NCBI GenBank assembly: GCA_018004935.1
Contig: JAGNBF010000010.1
Coordinates: 12,653 to 76,652 of the forward strand
Length of the DNA stretch: 64,000 nucleotides
Source: Chloroflexota bacterium
Lineage (GTDB): Bacteria; Chloroflexota; Anaerolineae; Promineifilales; Promineifilaceae
Reading direction: 5' to 3'
Below the pieces are notes generated by a model. That model did no database searches. It saw nothing but the letters and a program-made list of their open reading frames with translations, and was not told the origin of the DNA. The position numbers and the translations under genes were made by a program. Every line of letters starts with the position of its first letter. Position 1 is the first letter of the stretch. This document shows positions 18,090 to 28,099 of this stretch, one piece after another.

Positions 18090-19195
18090 TGGCTCTGCCA
18101 ATCCCCCTGTTTCTGTTTCTCTGCCCGGTTAAAGCGCCAGGTGATGAATAAAGGAGCCAGGGCCATTATACCCAGCATCAGGGCCAGTAACATAATACCA
18201 CCGCCAATGACGGCCGGGACGCCCCCCAAAGCCAGCCCGACGATAGCCGCCACCAGCCCTACCAGAAAGAGTCCCAAAGCCAGAAGGCCGATACCGACCG
18301 CATATAGGCTGGCTTTTTTGAAGGATGCCCGTCTGCGGCCGCTAACCTGCCCGGTTTGTCCGTTGATAAACAAGGGATGGGGCTGGCGCTCATCGTCAAA
18401 ATAGTGCGAGACGTAAACGGGTGTGAGGAGTTGGGTCCAATGCTGGTTGCCATACCGGCTCGACCAGCGGAAATCACGAATATGATCGGCTTTACAGGCG
18501 GTGCGGCAGTCGCCGCTGGCCCGCTGTTGGAAATGGGGTTCGGCGTCGGGCCAGGCATCCTGGGGGGAGCGGTTGGGTAGACGGATGAGGGCATTCGCGG
18601 CCGCGTCGGGCCGATACCCTTTGCCTGCCTGTAAATCATACTGCCCCACCCGTTGCTGTAATATTTTGTGTTCGTCCAGAGCCGGAGCGGTCACATTGTG
18701 ATAACGGCGATTTAATCGCCCCAACCGGGGTTCCCAGCGCACCTTTGTTTCTTGCACTTCCTGAGTGCGCCATTGGTTCCCCGCATACCGCTCCTGATGG
18801 CTAACCACCTGGTAGTTAAACCCTGCTTGCGCCTGCCATTGGGCCTGGACATCACTATCTACCAACCAGAGTGGCAGATAGAGCAGGCGTAACCGCTGAT
18901 GCAGGTTTTGCGGCCGCAAATCTTGCGGCGCAAACCAGATGTCGGCGGCAAATTGTTTAACACTGTGGGCCACTTTCTCTTGAGAGAGGGTAGGGGGGAT
19001 AATCAGTTCCGGTGGTTGTAGCGAAGCGATTTCCGCCCCCGTCTGCTCTTCTAACGTGTCCTGGCAACAGTGGGGACAGAGCAAGGGCAGGGAGCCTGGG
19101 GGAAGTAGATAACTCCAACCACAATGAGGGCACGCGGCCGCGAGCAGAGCCATGCCCCAGGTATTGATGAGCGAATCAGGAACTGGTGTTGTCAT
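18086..19195 (-). CDS. Zinc-ribbon membrane protein of unknown function
   Basis: 369 residues. An N-terminal double-CxxC ribbon (C22-x-x-C25, C40-x-x-C43) is followed by about 220 soluble residues. These include LRLLYLPLWLVDSDV and TPVYVSHYFDD, which resemble the cytosolic repeats of proteins with a similar ribbon-plus-membrane layout. Two closely spaced hydrophobic helices (about 293-320 and 325-350) and a basic tail end the protein. I recognise the architecture but not a named function. Confidence 0.65.
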   Translation of the reverse strand: MTTPVPDSLINTWGMALLAAACPHCGWSYLLPPGSLPLLCPHCCQDTLEEQTGAEIASLQPPELIIPPTLSQEKVAHSVKQFAADIWFAPQDLRPQNLHQRLRLLYLPLWLVDSDVQAQWQAQAGFNYQVVSHQERYAGNQWRTQEVQETKVRWEPRLGRLNRRYHNVTAPALDEHKILQQRVGQYDLQAGKGYRPDAAANALIRLPNRSPQDAWPDAEPHFQQRASGDCRTACKADHIRDFRWSSRYGNQHWTQLLTPVYVSHYFDDERQPHPLFINGQTGQVSGRRRASFKKASLYAVGIGLLALGLFLVGLVAAIVGLALGGVPAVIGGGIMLLALMLGIMALAPLFITWRFNRAEKQKQGDWQSH

Positions 19196-19634
19196 GGCCT
19201 GGTATGATAGCCCAAATGGCCGTTTTGAATCAACTTAGTGAGCGTCTAAAAGTATACCCATAAATCGTGAGGCACAGACCTGACAGGTTTTAGAAACCTG
19301 TCAGGTCTCCCACAAAACGCGGATATACTCAGCGTCTAAAAATAAGCTGGGTGGTATGGTCAGGAAGACCGGCCACAGCAAATGCCAAAGTTATTTGCGA
19401 GCGAACCCTGAGTCCTCGTTCAGCTAGCAATTCTCAATTTTGGCTTGCTCCAGGCGTTTACCGGTTTTTGTTTTCACGAGAGGGCGAACAGCCTTTCAGG
19501 CTGTTCTACGGTTTGGCCCATTTTTCGAGCATGCTTCTGGCGGTCAACGGGTTTAACCGTTGGCGGCATGGTTCAGATCAACTTTACAAATATGTAGGGC
19601 GATTTACCAATAAACCACGCCCTGGGGCGGGGAT
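19196..19634. repeat. Intergenic palindrome B, family C block and family A fragment
   Basis: A perfect palindrome B with 15-base arms (AGACCTGACAGGTTT) lies at 19276-19308. Family C (GGTCAGGAAGACCGGCCACA, TTATTTGCGAGCGAACCC) is at about 19349-19413. The hairpin GAACAGCCTTTCAGGCTGTTC is at about 19485-19506, and a family A remnant (TATGTAGGGCGATTTACC) near 19590. No gene was seen. Confidence 0.65.
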
Positions 19635-21167
19635 TTATTTGGCGAAATTCACAGCCCGCGTTTCCCGAATCACCGTCACCTGAATCTGACCAGGGTACTG
19701 CATACTATCTTCCACCGTCTTGGCAATATCTTTGGAGAGACGAATCGCCGCCAGATCATCAATCTTATCCGGTTTCACAAAGATGCGAATTTCCCGTCCG
19801 GCTTGCAATGCATACGCCCCTTCTACACCCTTAAACGACATAGCAATTTCTTCCAACGTGCGTACTCGTTTGATGTAATTTTCCAGGCTCTCCCGTCGTG
19901 CCCCTGGCCGTGCCCCAGAGATAGCATCGGCCACTTCCACAATGATGGCTTCGATACTTTCCTGGTCAACTTCATGGTGATGGGAGGCTACCGCATTCAC
20001 AATCGTGGGATGCACATTAAATCGTTTGATGAACTCCGCCCCCAACATGGCGTGTGTCCCTTCCTGATCATGATCCATCGCTTTGCCCAGGTCATGGAGC
20101 AAAGCGGCAGTTTTCGCAATATCCACCTCTAATCCCAGTTCGGCGGCCAAAATAGAAGCCAGTTTAGAGGCTTCGACCGCATGATAAAGCTGGTTTTGGC
20201 CGTAAGAAGTACGGAATTTCAGCCGCCCCAACATTTTGATGATTTCTGGATGCAAACCATGCACATTGGCCTCAAAGGCGGCTTCTTCACCGGCATCTTT
20301 GATCACTTTGTTGACCTCAGCCGTGGAATCCTTGATGCTTTTTTCTATACGGGCGGGATGGATACGACCATCGGAAATCAGTTTTTCCAGGGCGCGACGA
20401 GCCACTTCGCGACGTACCGGGTCAAAACTGGAGACGGTCACGGCTTCAGGGGTGTCATCTACCACAATGTCTACCCCGGAAGCGATTTCAAAGGCGCGAA
20501 TATTCCGGCCATTCCGGCCAATAATGCGTCCTTTCATCTCCTCATTGGGGATGGGCACCACAGAGACAACCATCTCCGCGACCTGATCCGTGGCAATCCG
20601 TTGGACAGCTAGAGCCACCAGGCTACGGGCTTTCACTTCGGCGCTTTCTTTGGCTTCATCCTCAATCTGCCGGATAACACGGGCCATATCTTGCCGGGCT
20701 TCTGCTTCGACTGCTGTAAGAAGCTCTTGTTTGGCCTCTTCTTGGGTCATATTGGCCACTTTTTCCAATTCGGCCTGGCGCTGTTCCTCAAATTCATCCA
20801 TTTGTTGTTGGCGTTTGTCCAATTTACTCTGGCGACGATTGAGGTTTTGTTCGCGGATTTCGATCTTTTGGATCTGTTTATCTAGTTGGGATTGCCGCCG
20901 GTCAATGCGCTCTTCGGCGCGGGCAATATCTTTAAAGCGACGTTCGATAAGGGTTTCCGCTTCGGCGCGAGAGTGTTTTACTTCTTGCTCGGCTTTGGCG
21001 AGGAGATTTTCGGCATCCTGGTCCGCGGTACGGCGCCGGGCATCGGCTTCTTCATGGGCTTTGGCGTAAATGGCATCCGTTTGCGGTTTGAGGAAATACC
21101 AGACGAGTCCTGCGGCCGCGCCCCCACCCACTAATAAGCCAATAATGATTCCTATGACGATATCCAT
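19635..21167 (-). CDS. rny: Ribonuclease Y
   Basis: 510 residues, the standard length. Membrane-anchored endoribonuclease that starts mRNA decay. In order: a membrane helix (3-24), a long Glu/Arg/Gln-rich coiled coil (30-200), a KH domain with GRIIGRNGRN (213-222), and an HD domain with H358-D359 in LLHDLGKAMDH and a later SHHHEVD. It lies 18 bases after recX on the same strand, so the two are probably co-transcribed. The AAGGAA site before the ATG supports the start. The gene has only one GCGGCCGC octamer. Confidence 0.95.
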   Translation of the reverse strand: MDIVIGIIIGLLVGGGAAAGLVWYFLKPQTDAIYAKAHEEADARRRTADQDAENLLAKAEQEVKHSRAEAETLIERRFKDIARAEERIDRRQSQLDKQIQKIEIREQNLNRRQSKLDKRQQQMDEFEEQRQAELEKVANMTQEEAKQELLTAVEAEARQDMARVIRQIEDEAKESAEVKARSLVALAVQRIATDQVAEMVVSVVPIPNEEMKGRIIGRNGRNIRAFEIASGVDIVVDDTPEAVTVSSFDPVRREVARRALEKLISDGRIHPARIEKSIKDSTAEVNKVIKDAGEEAAFEANVHGLHPEIIKMLGRLKFRTSYGQNQLYHAVEASKLASILAAELGLEVDIAKTAALLHDLGKAMDHDQEGTHAMLGAEFIKRFNVHPTIVNAVASHHHEVDQESIEAIIVEVADAISGARPGARRESLENYIKRVRTLEEIAMSFKGVEGAYALQAGREIRIFVKPDKIDDLAAIRLSKDIAKTVEDSMQYPGQIQVTVIRETRAVNFAK

Positions 21168-21185
21168 GATTACTTTCCTTAACCT

Positions 21186-21812
21186 TTAGGGTTCATCTTC
21201 TAACTCACGCCAGAGGTCATCTACTACCTGGCGGATGGTTTGATATTGGAAGCCGCGCCGTTGTAGATAACCACCTAATTTGGCGCGGAATTGTTCTTGA
21301 GGCAGGTGGCGATAGGTGCCGAGTTTACGCTGGGCGGCGTCTCGTGCGGCCGCGACCTCATCTACCTCATTTAATAACGAATCTATAACATCCCGGCTTA
21401 CACCTTTTTGCTGTAGCTCATAACGTAAAGCCATCTGGCTACGCGGTTTGAAAGTGAGCCGCTGGTCAATCCAGTATTCACTAAAAGAAGAATCATTTAA
21501 CAGGTCTAGAGCCTGCAACTGGGTAATTACCTGCTCAATTTGGGTATTGTCATACCCTTTACCATGTAGATAACGCTGTACTTCACCAATACTACGCGGC
21601 CGCTGGCTAATAAGCCGAATAACCTGCTCTTTGGCTTTAACCAATAGATCCTGGCTCTGCCGAAGAGCAATTTGCTCCTCAGTAAGGTTATCACCTGTTT
21701 TTAAACCGGTTGCGGCCGCGAGAGACAGGCTAAAAGCATACTGTTCGTCCAGGAAGATATTTACCCGGTCTTTGTTCTTCACTTGTGCCGTTATGGCCGT
21801 TATCGTAGGCAT
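21186..21812 (-). CDS. recX: Regulatory protein RecX
   Basis: 208 residues from the ATG at 21812. Modulates RecA filaments. The three-helix repeats are clear: RPRSIGEVQRYLHGKGYD, LDLLNDSSFSEYWIDQRL and KPRSQMALRYELQQKGVS. The N-terminal extension of about 60 residues is a beta-rich segment common in non-proteobacterial RecX. The frame is open for 66 more codons upstream, but that part is Cys/Gln-rich and unlike RecX. Order recA, recX, rny on one strand. Confidence 0.9.
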   Translation of the reverse strand: MPTITAITAQVKNKDRVNIFLDEQYAFSLSLAAATGLKTGDNLTEEQIALRQSQDLLVKAKEQVIRLISQRPRSIGEVQRYLHGKGYDNTQIEQVITQLQALDLLNDSSFSEYWIDQRLTFKPRSQMALRYELQQKGVSRDVIDSLLNEVDEVAAARDAAQRKLGTYRHLPQEQFRAKLGGYLQRRGFQYQTIRQVVDDLWRELEDEP

Positions 21813-22035
21813 GTTTGTATCAGATTCCCGGTCAGAACCGGCACACTGGCTCGATTTGGTTTCCCCATCTTGCCTGGTGAGGTCAGCCCGTAAGCCCACA
21901 TCAAATAAAAACAGCCGTGACATTTCTGCCAACGGCTGTTGCTGATGAATGCAGGCACGCGGACGAGGAGCATCAGGCTCATCGCCAGGGGGAAATGAAT
22001 CCCGGATCAATGTAACTGTTGACTGAGTTTCTGTA

Positions 22036-22170
22036 TCAGGTGACAGATGTCACACGGCGAAGAATAGATTCAAACGATGTCGTTACCTCTTCGATCAACT
22101 GCCTAATAGGATAAACGAAGTGGTAGCGGATTGCGGCCGCGTACTCACGATACAGTCCCTGGATATAGTT
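22036..22170 (-). pseudogene. Possible gene remnant between recA and recX
   Basis: A stop-bounded open frame of 44 codons with plausible coding content (IQGLYREYAAAIRYHFVYP, then IRQLIEEVTTSFESILRRV) has no ATG or GTG start of its own. It contains a GCGGCCGC octamer read as Ala-Ala-Ala, as in the real genes here, whereas repeats mostly lack that octamer. I read it as the 3' end of a decayed gene. No family recognised. Confidence 0.25.
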
Positions 22171-22225
22171 TTATCGCCTGGTTTCCCTGGTATCAATCGT
22201 TTTGTCTATGGGTGACTTAGATAGG

Positions 22226-22406
22226 GTAACTACTAAAGCCGTTGCCTGAGCTTGTCGAAGATAACACAGGGTTTCGACAAGCTCAGCCCTCGAGAGGGTT
22301 AATATAGCTTTTAAGAAAAAGATTTTGACTGTACGGGCAACCCTTGTGATTGCCCCAGTGGAGACCAGCTCCTACTCAAAATCATTATCTTAAGGTCTAT
22401 AGTTAC
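22226..22406. mobile_element. M2-type composite element with near-exact 8-bp duplication
   Basis: Begins GTAACTACTAAAG and ends CTATAGTTAC. The interior joins hairpin D (GCCTGAGCTTGTCGAAG) to a fragment of family I (GGGCAACCCTTGTGATTGCC). Flanks TAGATAGG and CAGATAGG agree at 7 of 8 positions. Confidence 0.7.
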
Positions 22407-22549
22407 CAGATAGGACAGATACAGTCCCATATACCACCGGTTGTTTATACTTAATACCAGCCCACACAGGCGGACTCAACAACAATTTCGCGTTTCGTTC
22501 TGCACACCAACCGGAACCATCCGGTTGTACCACAACACAGCCATTGGGT

Positions 22550-23584
22550 TTAGCCAAACTCCACTTCGCTTTCGGCTACAATTGAAGCCGCGACGGGAAG
22601 GCTGGCTTGTTGGCGGATAATTAGTTCAATCTCTTGCAAAAGGGTCGGGTTATCCACCAGGTAATCTTTCGCATTTTCCCGACCCTGGCCTAAAGCCATA
22701 TCACGGTAACGGAAGTATGCCCCCCGTTTTTCTATCACATTGCTCGCCACTGCCAGGTCAAGCACATCACCCGCCCGGGAGATGCCCTGGTTATACATGA
22801 TATCGAATTCACATTCTTTAAAGGGTGGAGCAACTTTGTTCTTTTTCACTTTCACGCGGGTACGATTGCCCACAACTTCTCCCCCGGTTTTGAGCGCTTG
22901 TATGGAACGAATATCGAGACGCACTGAGGCATAAAACTTGAGCGCGTTACCACCGGAGGTTGTTTCTGGATTGCCAAACATGACGCCAATTTTGTGGCGG
23001 ATCTGGTTGGTGAAGATGGTCGTTGTGTTGGTTTGTTTGATAATGCCGGAGAGTTTACGCAATGCCTGAGACATGAGTCGGGCTTGCAGACCGGGATGAT
23101 TATCGCCCATTTCGCCTTCGATTTCGGCGCGGGGAACCAAAGCGGCTACGGAGTCCACCACCACCACATCCATTGTTCCAGAGCGGATGAGGGCTTCAGC
23201 AATTTCCAGGGCTTGTTCCCCTGTGTCGGGCTGGGAGACATATAAGTTGTTCACGTCTACACCTAACCGGGCGGCATAAGTGGGGTCTAGCGCGTGTTCC
23301 ATATCTACAAAGGCGCACAACCCGCCCATTTTTTGGGCTTCAGCGACGACGTGTAAGCAAAGGGTGGTTTTGCCAGATGATTCTGGCCCAAAGACTTCAA
23401 TGATGCGGCCGCGTGGAAAACCACCCACTCCCAGTGCCAGGTCAAGGGAAAGACAACCACTCGATATAGATTGCACTACCATGTTTCGGGCATCACCCAG
23501 GCGCATAATGGCGCCCTCGCCAAATCGTTTTTGCAAGGAAGCCAGGGTGGTTTGTAACTGATTTTCGCGGCTGTCTTTGGCCAT
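22550..23584 (-). CDS. recA: Recombinase RecA
   Basis: 344 residues. DNA strand-exchange ATPase. Walker [10 protein letters not shown] spans 66-74. The DNA-binding loop region [18 protein letters not shown] and the [17 protein letters not shown] segment are conserved. Unusual: residue 95 is Met in VDMEHALDP, where most RecA proteins have Ala, and IRHKIG replaces the common LREKIG. The tail is short and only weakly acidic. AGGAA lies just before the ATG. No LexA-type operator was recognised upstream. recX follows after a repeat-filled gap. Confidence 0.97.
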   Translation of the reverse strand: MAKDSRENQLQTTLASLQKRFGEGAIMRLGDARNMVVQSISSGCLSLDLALGVGGFPRGRIIEVFGPESSGKTTLCLHVVAEAQKMGGLCAFVDMEHALDPTYAARLGVDVNNLYVSQPDTGEQALEIAEALIRSGTMDVVVVDSVAALVPRAEIEGEMGDNHPGLQARLMSQALRKLSGIIKQTNTTTIFTNQIRHKIGVMFGNPETTSGGNALKFYASVRLDIRSIQALKTGGEVVGNRTRVKVKKNKVAPPFKECEFDIMYNQGISRAGDVLDLAVASNVIEKRGAYFRYRDMALGQGRENAKDYLVDNPTLLQEIELIIRQQASLPVAASIVAESEVEFG

Positions 23585-23893
23585 TAATTCCTCATATTTG
23601 AGGGGGAGTGAGTATCAGGTTGAGAGGCGGATGAAGATAAAAGATGGTTGTTTTGAGCCTGAAACCCTACTCGATACGCCTCAACAAAAGGGGCTTGTTT
23701 CGTCCAGGTAGCAATCAGAGGAATCTCCGTCAGTTAAGTTTACTGTAGGGTTTTGACGCAAGCTGTCAGAAAGTTAGCGACGAACTGTGGAGAAGGTACC
23801 CTGTTTACCGATGAAAATGATTATGTAGTGTACAATAGGGAAGATCATCCGGCAAGTTTATTGAATGGTTGTTCGGTGATTCATGGTAGTTCT
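23585..23893. other. Divergent promoter region between recA and a GNAT gene
   Basis: About 310 bases without repeats. A TTG-initiated in-frame extension of the GNAT gene begins at 23753 but has no ribosome site. No convincing SOS operator (neither GAAC-N4-GTTC nor the E. coli type) was found by eye. A TACAAT hexamer at about 23830 could be a -10 element, without a good -35 match. Confidence 0.35.
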
Positions 23894-24784
23894 ATGACGA
23901 TTCGTCTCGCCCAACTAACTGACCGTCAGGCCCTGGTCTCACTGTGGCAGACTGCTCCTTATGTTCATCTCCATGCGGAATGGCAACTGCCCGTAGAATG
24001 GCTGGGTGAACCGGGGTTTGTGGTGTGGGCAGAGCCGGTGCGCCGGGCACTGGCCTGGCCTGTAGAAACAGGGGATGTGCTTCGTGCCTGTCTGGCGCTG
24101 GTGGCGGATCCGTTACCGGCGGGGTGGGTGCGCATCGCGGCCGCGTCCATCACTTCGGCCCTGGCAGATACTTTCCAGCCACTGCTGGAAAGTGCCTGGC
24201 CCACGATCATCGAACAGGGCATAACGGAGTTGGGCTGGTTGATATTGGAGCCACGCACCCCGTCATTTCTGCCCCATCTGGGTTTTGCTCCCCTTACGGA
24301 ATTGGAGACGTACATCAAAACTGATGGGTCTACAAGGCAACCGGCGAGTAATGAGCGTGTGCAAATTCGCCCGGTGCGGGTGGAAGATATGGCGGCGATT
24401 GTACGGTTGGACGCGGCCGCATATGCCCCATTGTGGCGTTATAGTCACCAGACATTTACCCTGGCGCGGCCGCAGGCCCTTACCTTTGATGTGGCGTTAT
24501 GGGATGAACAAATTGTGGGGAGTTTGTTGAGTATGCCAGGAGATGATCGGGGGAGTGCTCATCTGGTTCGCCTTACGGTTAGTCCGCAGGTACAGGGGCG
24601 GGGAGTTGGCCGCACCCTGATGAATCATTTCCTGGCGCAATGTTGTCAGCGGGGGTTAAGCCACATTTCCCTCAATACCCAATTAGACAACGCCTCGTCA
24701 CAACGCCTATACCGGCAATATGGCTTTCGCCCCTGGGGGGCAAGAGTGGGGGTCTGGCGTAAAGAAGTGAGTCGTGATTTCTGA
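23894..24784 (+). CDS. Tandem GNAT-fold N-acetyltransferase
   Basis: 296 residues. The C-terminal half is a clear GNAT domain: IRPVRVEDMAAIVRLDAAAY, then LVRLTVSPQVQGRGVGRTLM with the Q-x-x-G-x-G acetyl-CoA loop, and a final LNTQLDNASSQRLYRQYGF. The N-terminal half is a diverged GNAT-like repeat lacking the loop, giving a pseudo-dimeric layout. Acceptor unknown. The ATG at 23894 starts the first strand (MTIRLAQLTDRQAL). Confidence 0.75.
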   Translation: MTIRLAQLTDRQALVSLWQTAPYVHLHAEWQLPVEWLGEPGFVVWAEPVRRALAWPVETGDVLRACLALVADPLPAGWVRIAAASITSALADTFQPLLESAWPTIIEQGITELGWLILEPRTPSFLPHLGFAPLTELETYIKTDGSTRQPASNERVQIRPVRVEDMAAIVRLDAAAYAPLWRYSHQTFTLARPQALTFDVALWDEQIVGSLLSMPGDDRGSAHLVRLTVSPQVQGRGVGRTLMNHFLAQCCQRGLSHISLNTQLDNASSQRLYRQYGFRPWGARVGVWRKEVSRDF

Positions 24785-24839
24785 TAACACCTGACACTCT
24801 TGTTGGCTGAGGCTGTCGAAGCCCGTATTCAGGTATTCC

Positions 24840-25802
24840 TTACCCCATGTATCGCCACACCCCATCTATCTCTTCTTCTACTATTGCCCCTTCTTGTTTG
24901 AGTAAATCGAGATAACCCACGACCATCCACAGAGCGGTGAAACGAATTTGGAGTGGGTAATCGGTGTACATCCGGTCTACCAGGGTGGCAACGGTATTAA
25001 CCCCGGCCTGAATGAGTTCCAGGCATTCCTGTTTACGTTTTTGGATGCGGCCGCGTTGGTACGCAATCAACCCCCGGTGGTTAGTAAAGGGATCCCCATG
25101 CCCCGGATATACCCATTCAATAGCCAACGGCTCCACCTTTGCCACCGATTCCAGGTAAATAGGGAGGCTTAGGGTACGCGCTTGCCCATCTTCGGGGCGC
25201 TCTACCACAGGGGTAGGCGTTTTGGGCAAAAGGTGATCGGCAGAAAGGAACTGGCGTGTTTCCGGCTGATAAAAACAGGTCATCATACTGGCGTGGCCGG
25301 GTGTATGAATAACCTGCCAATCCAGCCCCCCCATCGTCAACGGTTGGTCCAGGCCAAACGAGACAATACGCTCAGCGGGCACAGAGTCCGTCTGCTGGAC
25401 GATGTGGGTCATATAGCCGATGATTAATTGTTGGGCAAAAGGTGGTAATCCCAACCGATGCAAGAATTGATCCCGATAAAAAGCGGTGCGTTGTTCCCAG
25501 TTGCCGTGGAAATCTATCAACCAGGGTTTGCCCGGTTCATAGATCCAGATAGTGGCCGCTGATTCTTGCGTGATGCGCCCCGCCAGACCACAATGATCAA
25601 CATGGGGATGGGTGATAATAACCCGGCTCAGGTCGGCAATGGTGAGATTGTATTGGGCCAGGGTAGTGACGAGGGTGGCATACCCTTTTTCTGATTTGAT
25701 ACCCGTATCTACCAGAATTGGCTCTGGGGTGGGAAATAGATAAGCATTGACGGAGCCTACCTCTAAACCTGTGTCTAATTCGATGCGTATGGGATTTGTC
25801 AT
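24840..25802 (-). CDS. MBL-fold metallo-hydrolase
   Basis: 320 residues. Metallo-beta-lactamase fold with H65-x-H67-x-D69-H70 (THPHVDHCGLAG), then HTPGHAS, FLSADHLL and YPGHGDP supplying the remaining metal ligands. The C-terminal RKQECLELIQAGVNTVATLV region resembles the helical winged tail of LACTB2-like thioesterase or nuclease proteins. Substrate not determined. It is convergent with the GNAT gene, and family I repeats sit upstream. Confidence 0.82.
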   Translation of the reverse strand: MTNPIRIELDTGLEVGSVNAYLFPTPEPILVDTGIKSEKGYATLVTTLAQYNLTIADLSRVIITHPHVDHCGLAGRITQESAATIWIYEPGKPWLIDFHGNWEQRTAFYRDQFLHRLGLPPFAQQLIIGYMTHIVQQTDSVPAERIVSFGLDQPLTMGGLDWQVIHTPGHASMMTCFYQPETRQFLSADHLLPKTPTPVVERPEDGQARTLSLPIYLESVAKVEPLAIEWVYPGHGDPFTNHRGLIAYQRGRIQKRKQECLELIQAGVNTVATLVDRMYTDYPLQIRFTALWMVVGYLDLLKQEGAIVEEEIDGVWRYMG

Positions 25803-26182
25803 AACTTAAGTTCTTTCGGAATCCGTGGGGTGTGGCTAAACGTAGGGGCTGGCCTTGTGCCTGCTCCGTGAAGGGCAACCACAAGGGTTGCCCCTACAAA
25901 TGGTGTCAACCCCCTGAAATCTCAAAGACCCACAGCTTATTTGATGGTAACTATATAGGTAGCTCTTTTGCCAGAGAGACCCTAAAGGTTTTAATCACCA
26001 TCACGCCAGAATCACCAGAGGTCAAAACCTTTAGGGTCTGAATAGATGCTTTGACGGGAGTTATACTGCCAAAGGGCATAAGCTGACATTTTCCCGCCTT
26101 GTCGCTGTGCCGCTTTATCACCGCGTTGTGAATATCCGAAGCCACATTCCTCGAGAGGGTGAGTCGTTACAAAATAACCCCC
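25803..26182. repeat. Intergenic family I repeat and a 16-base-arm palindrome
   Basis: Inverted family I (GTTCTTTCGGAATCCG, GGGCTGGCCTTGTGCCTG) is at about 25808-25920. A palindrome with arms AGACCCTAAAGGTTTT and its complement lies at 25977-26039, separated by about 30 bases. A stretch with TTCCCGCCTTGTCGCTG follows near 26090. Confidence 0.65.
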
Positions 26183-28099
26183 TTATTCGCGGGAAACGGG
26201 GAGTAAAATGTGCATGGTCGTACCCTGCTCGAATTGAGTATGCACCTCGATGCGGCCGCCTAAACCTTCAATGTAATCTCTGGCCCAAAACAACCCAAAT
26301 CCCATGCCCCGTTCTTTGGTGGACCATTTCATATCAAAAATATAGGGTAAATGCTCGGGGCGGATGCCCGTGCCATTGTCTTGAATGGCGATATGAAGGA
26401 ACAGACCATCTGGGTAAACCTGAACGACTAATTCCCCAGGGCGTTTGGCTTCGATGATGGCATCTATGCTATTGTCTAACATAATTTTGAACGCCTCAGT
26501 TAACATGATGGGTACGGTAAACACAGGGGGCAGGTTAGGTGTAATATGCTGTTGCAGGTTAATCTGGTAGACGGCGGTGTGGGTACTGACTTTTCGTAAG
26601 GCTTCTTCCAGGCAGGCGGCTATCTGGGTGGGTGTTTCGTCGGCGGGACGCCAGGGTTCGTGGAGGCGGTCTAGCAGGCGTAGGGTATCGTTTAACTGGA
26701 TGGTTAGTTCCTGGTTGATAGTGAGCAACTCTTGTTGTTGCTGACTGGTTAATTCCTGAAATTGTTGGAACAGGTAGAGATGCATACGCACGGAGCCAAT
26801 GCGGTTGCGTAACTCATGAACGGCCGCGGCCGCGCTGAAGGCCATCTTCCCAAAGACCGTTGCTACTTGTTGTTGTTCCTTAGCTTTGCGGTAAAGGCGG
26901 GCATTGTTAATGGTCGCGGCCGCTTGTCGGCCAAACGCCTGAAGGAGTTCAACTTCTTCAGGGCCAAAGCCGCCCCCCCGTTCTGTCGCCGCAAATAAAT
27001 TACCCATCATCTCCCATTGGCCGGTTGTCGTTTCCAGATAACAGGGTACAGCAATGATCTGTTTGATACCCAGAGCGGGTTGGATAACATGGTTGATAAT
27101 GGGCCGGGCAATCATAGGTAAGATGGGAGTAAAGATGCTAAATAGTTGCTCGCTGGTGACAGCATGACCACGCCGCACCGCTTCCACGCTTAGGTTGTTG
27201 TGGTACTTCTCGTCATAGATGAACACACGGGCAAAGGAGGGATCCGGGTTGAGGATACTTACCGACTGGCCAATCAATTGGGAAATGCGCTCTTCCCAAA
27301 TGCGAATCTGGGCTTCGGAGACCACTCGGGGGGAGAAAGAGACAGCGCGTAGGGGTAAGGAACCATCGGCTTCGTAAGTGGCGACCATTGCCCCCATATA
27401 ACCCAGCCCTTCCACAATACCCATCACAATCTGGTGTAAGACGGCCTCTTCTTGCTGAATGTGGGCCTGTATCTGGATGGTCAACTGCCGGGCTACCTGC
27501 AACACACGTTGGCGATGGCGCTCCATTTCAATCGCGGCCGCGGCCTGACGACTAAACGCACTAAGGATACGCACATCCTGTTCCGTAATGACTCCCCGTT
27601 TTCCGGCAAATAGATTCCCCACAATCTCCGGCTCTTGCCCGGGAACGTCAATAAAAAAGGGCACGGCCACAATCTGTTTGACCCCGACAAAGGGTTGAAT
27701 CAGTTGATTAACTATCGTTTTGGTAATAGGGGGGAGAACCGGGTCAAAAAGAGTATACAAATCATCTGTAATCACCGGTTCCCGACTGAGGGCGGCCTTG
27801 ACACTGAGATTCGTGCTGTGTTCGTCGGCATTGGTAAAAACCCGGGCAAACGTAGGGTCTGGTTCGATAATACTGACCTTCCGTTGCATGAGACGGGATA
27901 CAGTCGCTTCCCATTCCCGGATCTGTGCTTCTGGAGCCACCGTTGGGTCCACGTAAAAAGCCCGTACCGGCAGGGAATGATCCCGCTCATAGGTAGCGAT
28001 CATCGCCCCGGTGTAATCAAGCACCTCTACGATGTCGCGCACAATCTGATGGAAGGCGGTTTGTAAACTGCTACTAGGTTCGCTATTGGGATGAGCCAT
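26183..28099 (-). CDS. Soluble two-GAF sensor histidine kinase
   Basis: 638 residues, no membrane helix. Two tandem GAF-like domains (about 10-195 and 215-405) are so similar that they must be an internal duplication; both contain a YTGAMIATYE/YMGAMVATYE and QIVAVPF/QIIAVPC pair. An H-box follows with H428 in VHELRNRIGSVRMH, which departs from the usual H-E-x-x-N-P. HATPase motifs are LTEAFKIMLDNSIDAI, DNGTGI and MGFGLFWARDYIEGLGG. No response regulator is adjacent. The signal is unknown. Confidence 0.82.
   Translation of the reverse strand: MAHPNSEPSSSLQTAFHQIVRDIVEVLDYTGAMIATYERDHSLPVRAFYVDPTVAPEAQIREWEATVSRLMQRKVSIIEPDPTFARVFTNADEHSTNLSVKAALSREPVITDDLYTLFDPVLPPITKTIVNQLIQPFVGVKQIVAVPFFIDVPGQEPEIVGNLFAGKRGVITEQDVRILSAFSRQAAAAIEMERHRQRVLQVARQLTIQIQAHIQQEEAVLHQIVMGIVEGLGYMGAMVATYEADGSLPLRAVSFSPRVVSEAQIRIWEERISQLIGQSVSILNPDPSFARVFIYDEKYHNNLSVEAVRRGHAVTSEQLFSIFTPILPMIARPIINHVIQPALGIKQIIAVPCYLETTTGQWEMMGNLFAATERGGGFGPEEVELLQAFGRQAAATINNARLYRKAKEQQQVATVFGKMAFSAAAAVHELRNRIGSVRMHLYLFQQFQELTSQQQQELLTINQELTIQLNDTLRLLDRLHEPWRPADETPTQIAACLEEALRKVSTHTAVYQINLQQHITPNLPPVFTVPIMLTEAFKIMLDNSIDAIIEAKRPGELVVQVYPDGLFLHIAIQDNGTGIRPEHLPYIFDMKWSTKERGMGFGLFWARDYIEGLGGRIEVHTQFEQGTTMHILLPVSRE

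Larger units (their letters stand above)
21813..22549. other. 737-base recA-recX gap
   Basis: Contains a possible gene remnant (22036-22170) and the M2-type composite element at 22226-22406. The stretch 21813-22010 is open in frame with recX but unlike it. The remaining 140 bases before recA hold short inverted repeats such as ACCGGTTGT/ACAACCGG-like pieces. RecX is normally close to recA, so this gap has been enlarged by insertions. Confidence 0.6.

Noticed and set aside
20590-21069. Ser/Arg-rich plus-strand gene inside rny
   Set aside because: Low-complexity shadow of the RNase Y coiled coil.
23585-23893. SOS box upstream of recA
   Set aside because: Neither GAAC-N4-GTTC nor the CTGT-N8-ACAG pattern was found by eye.
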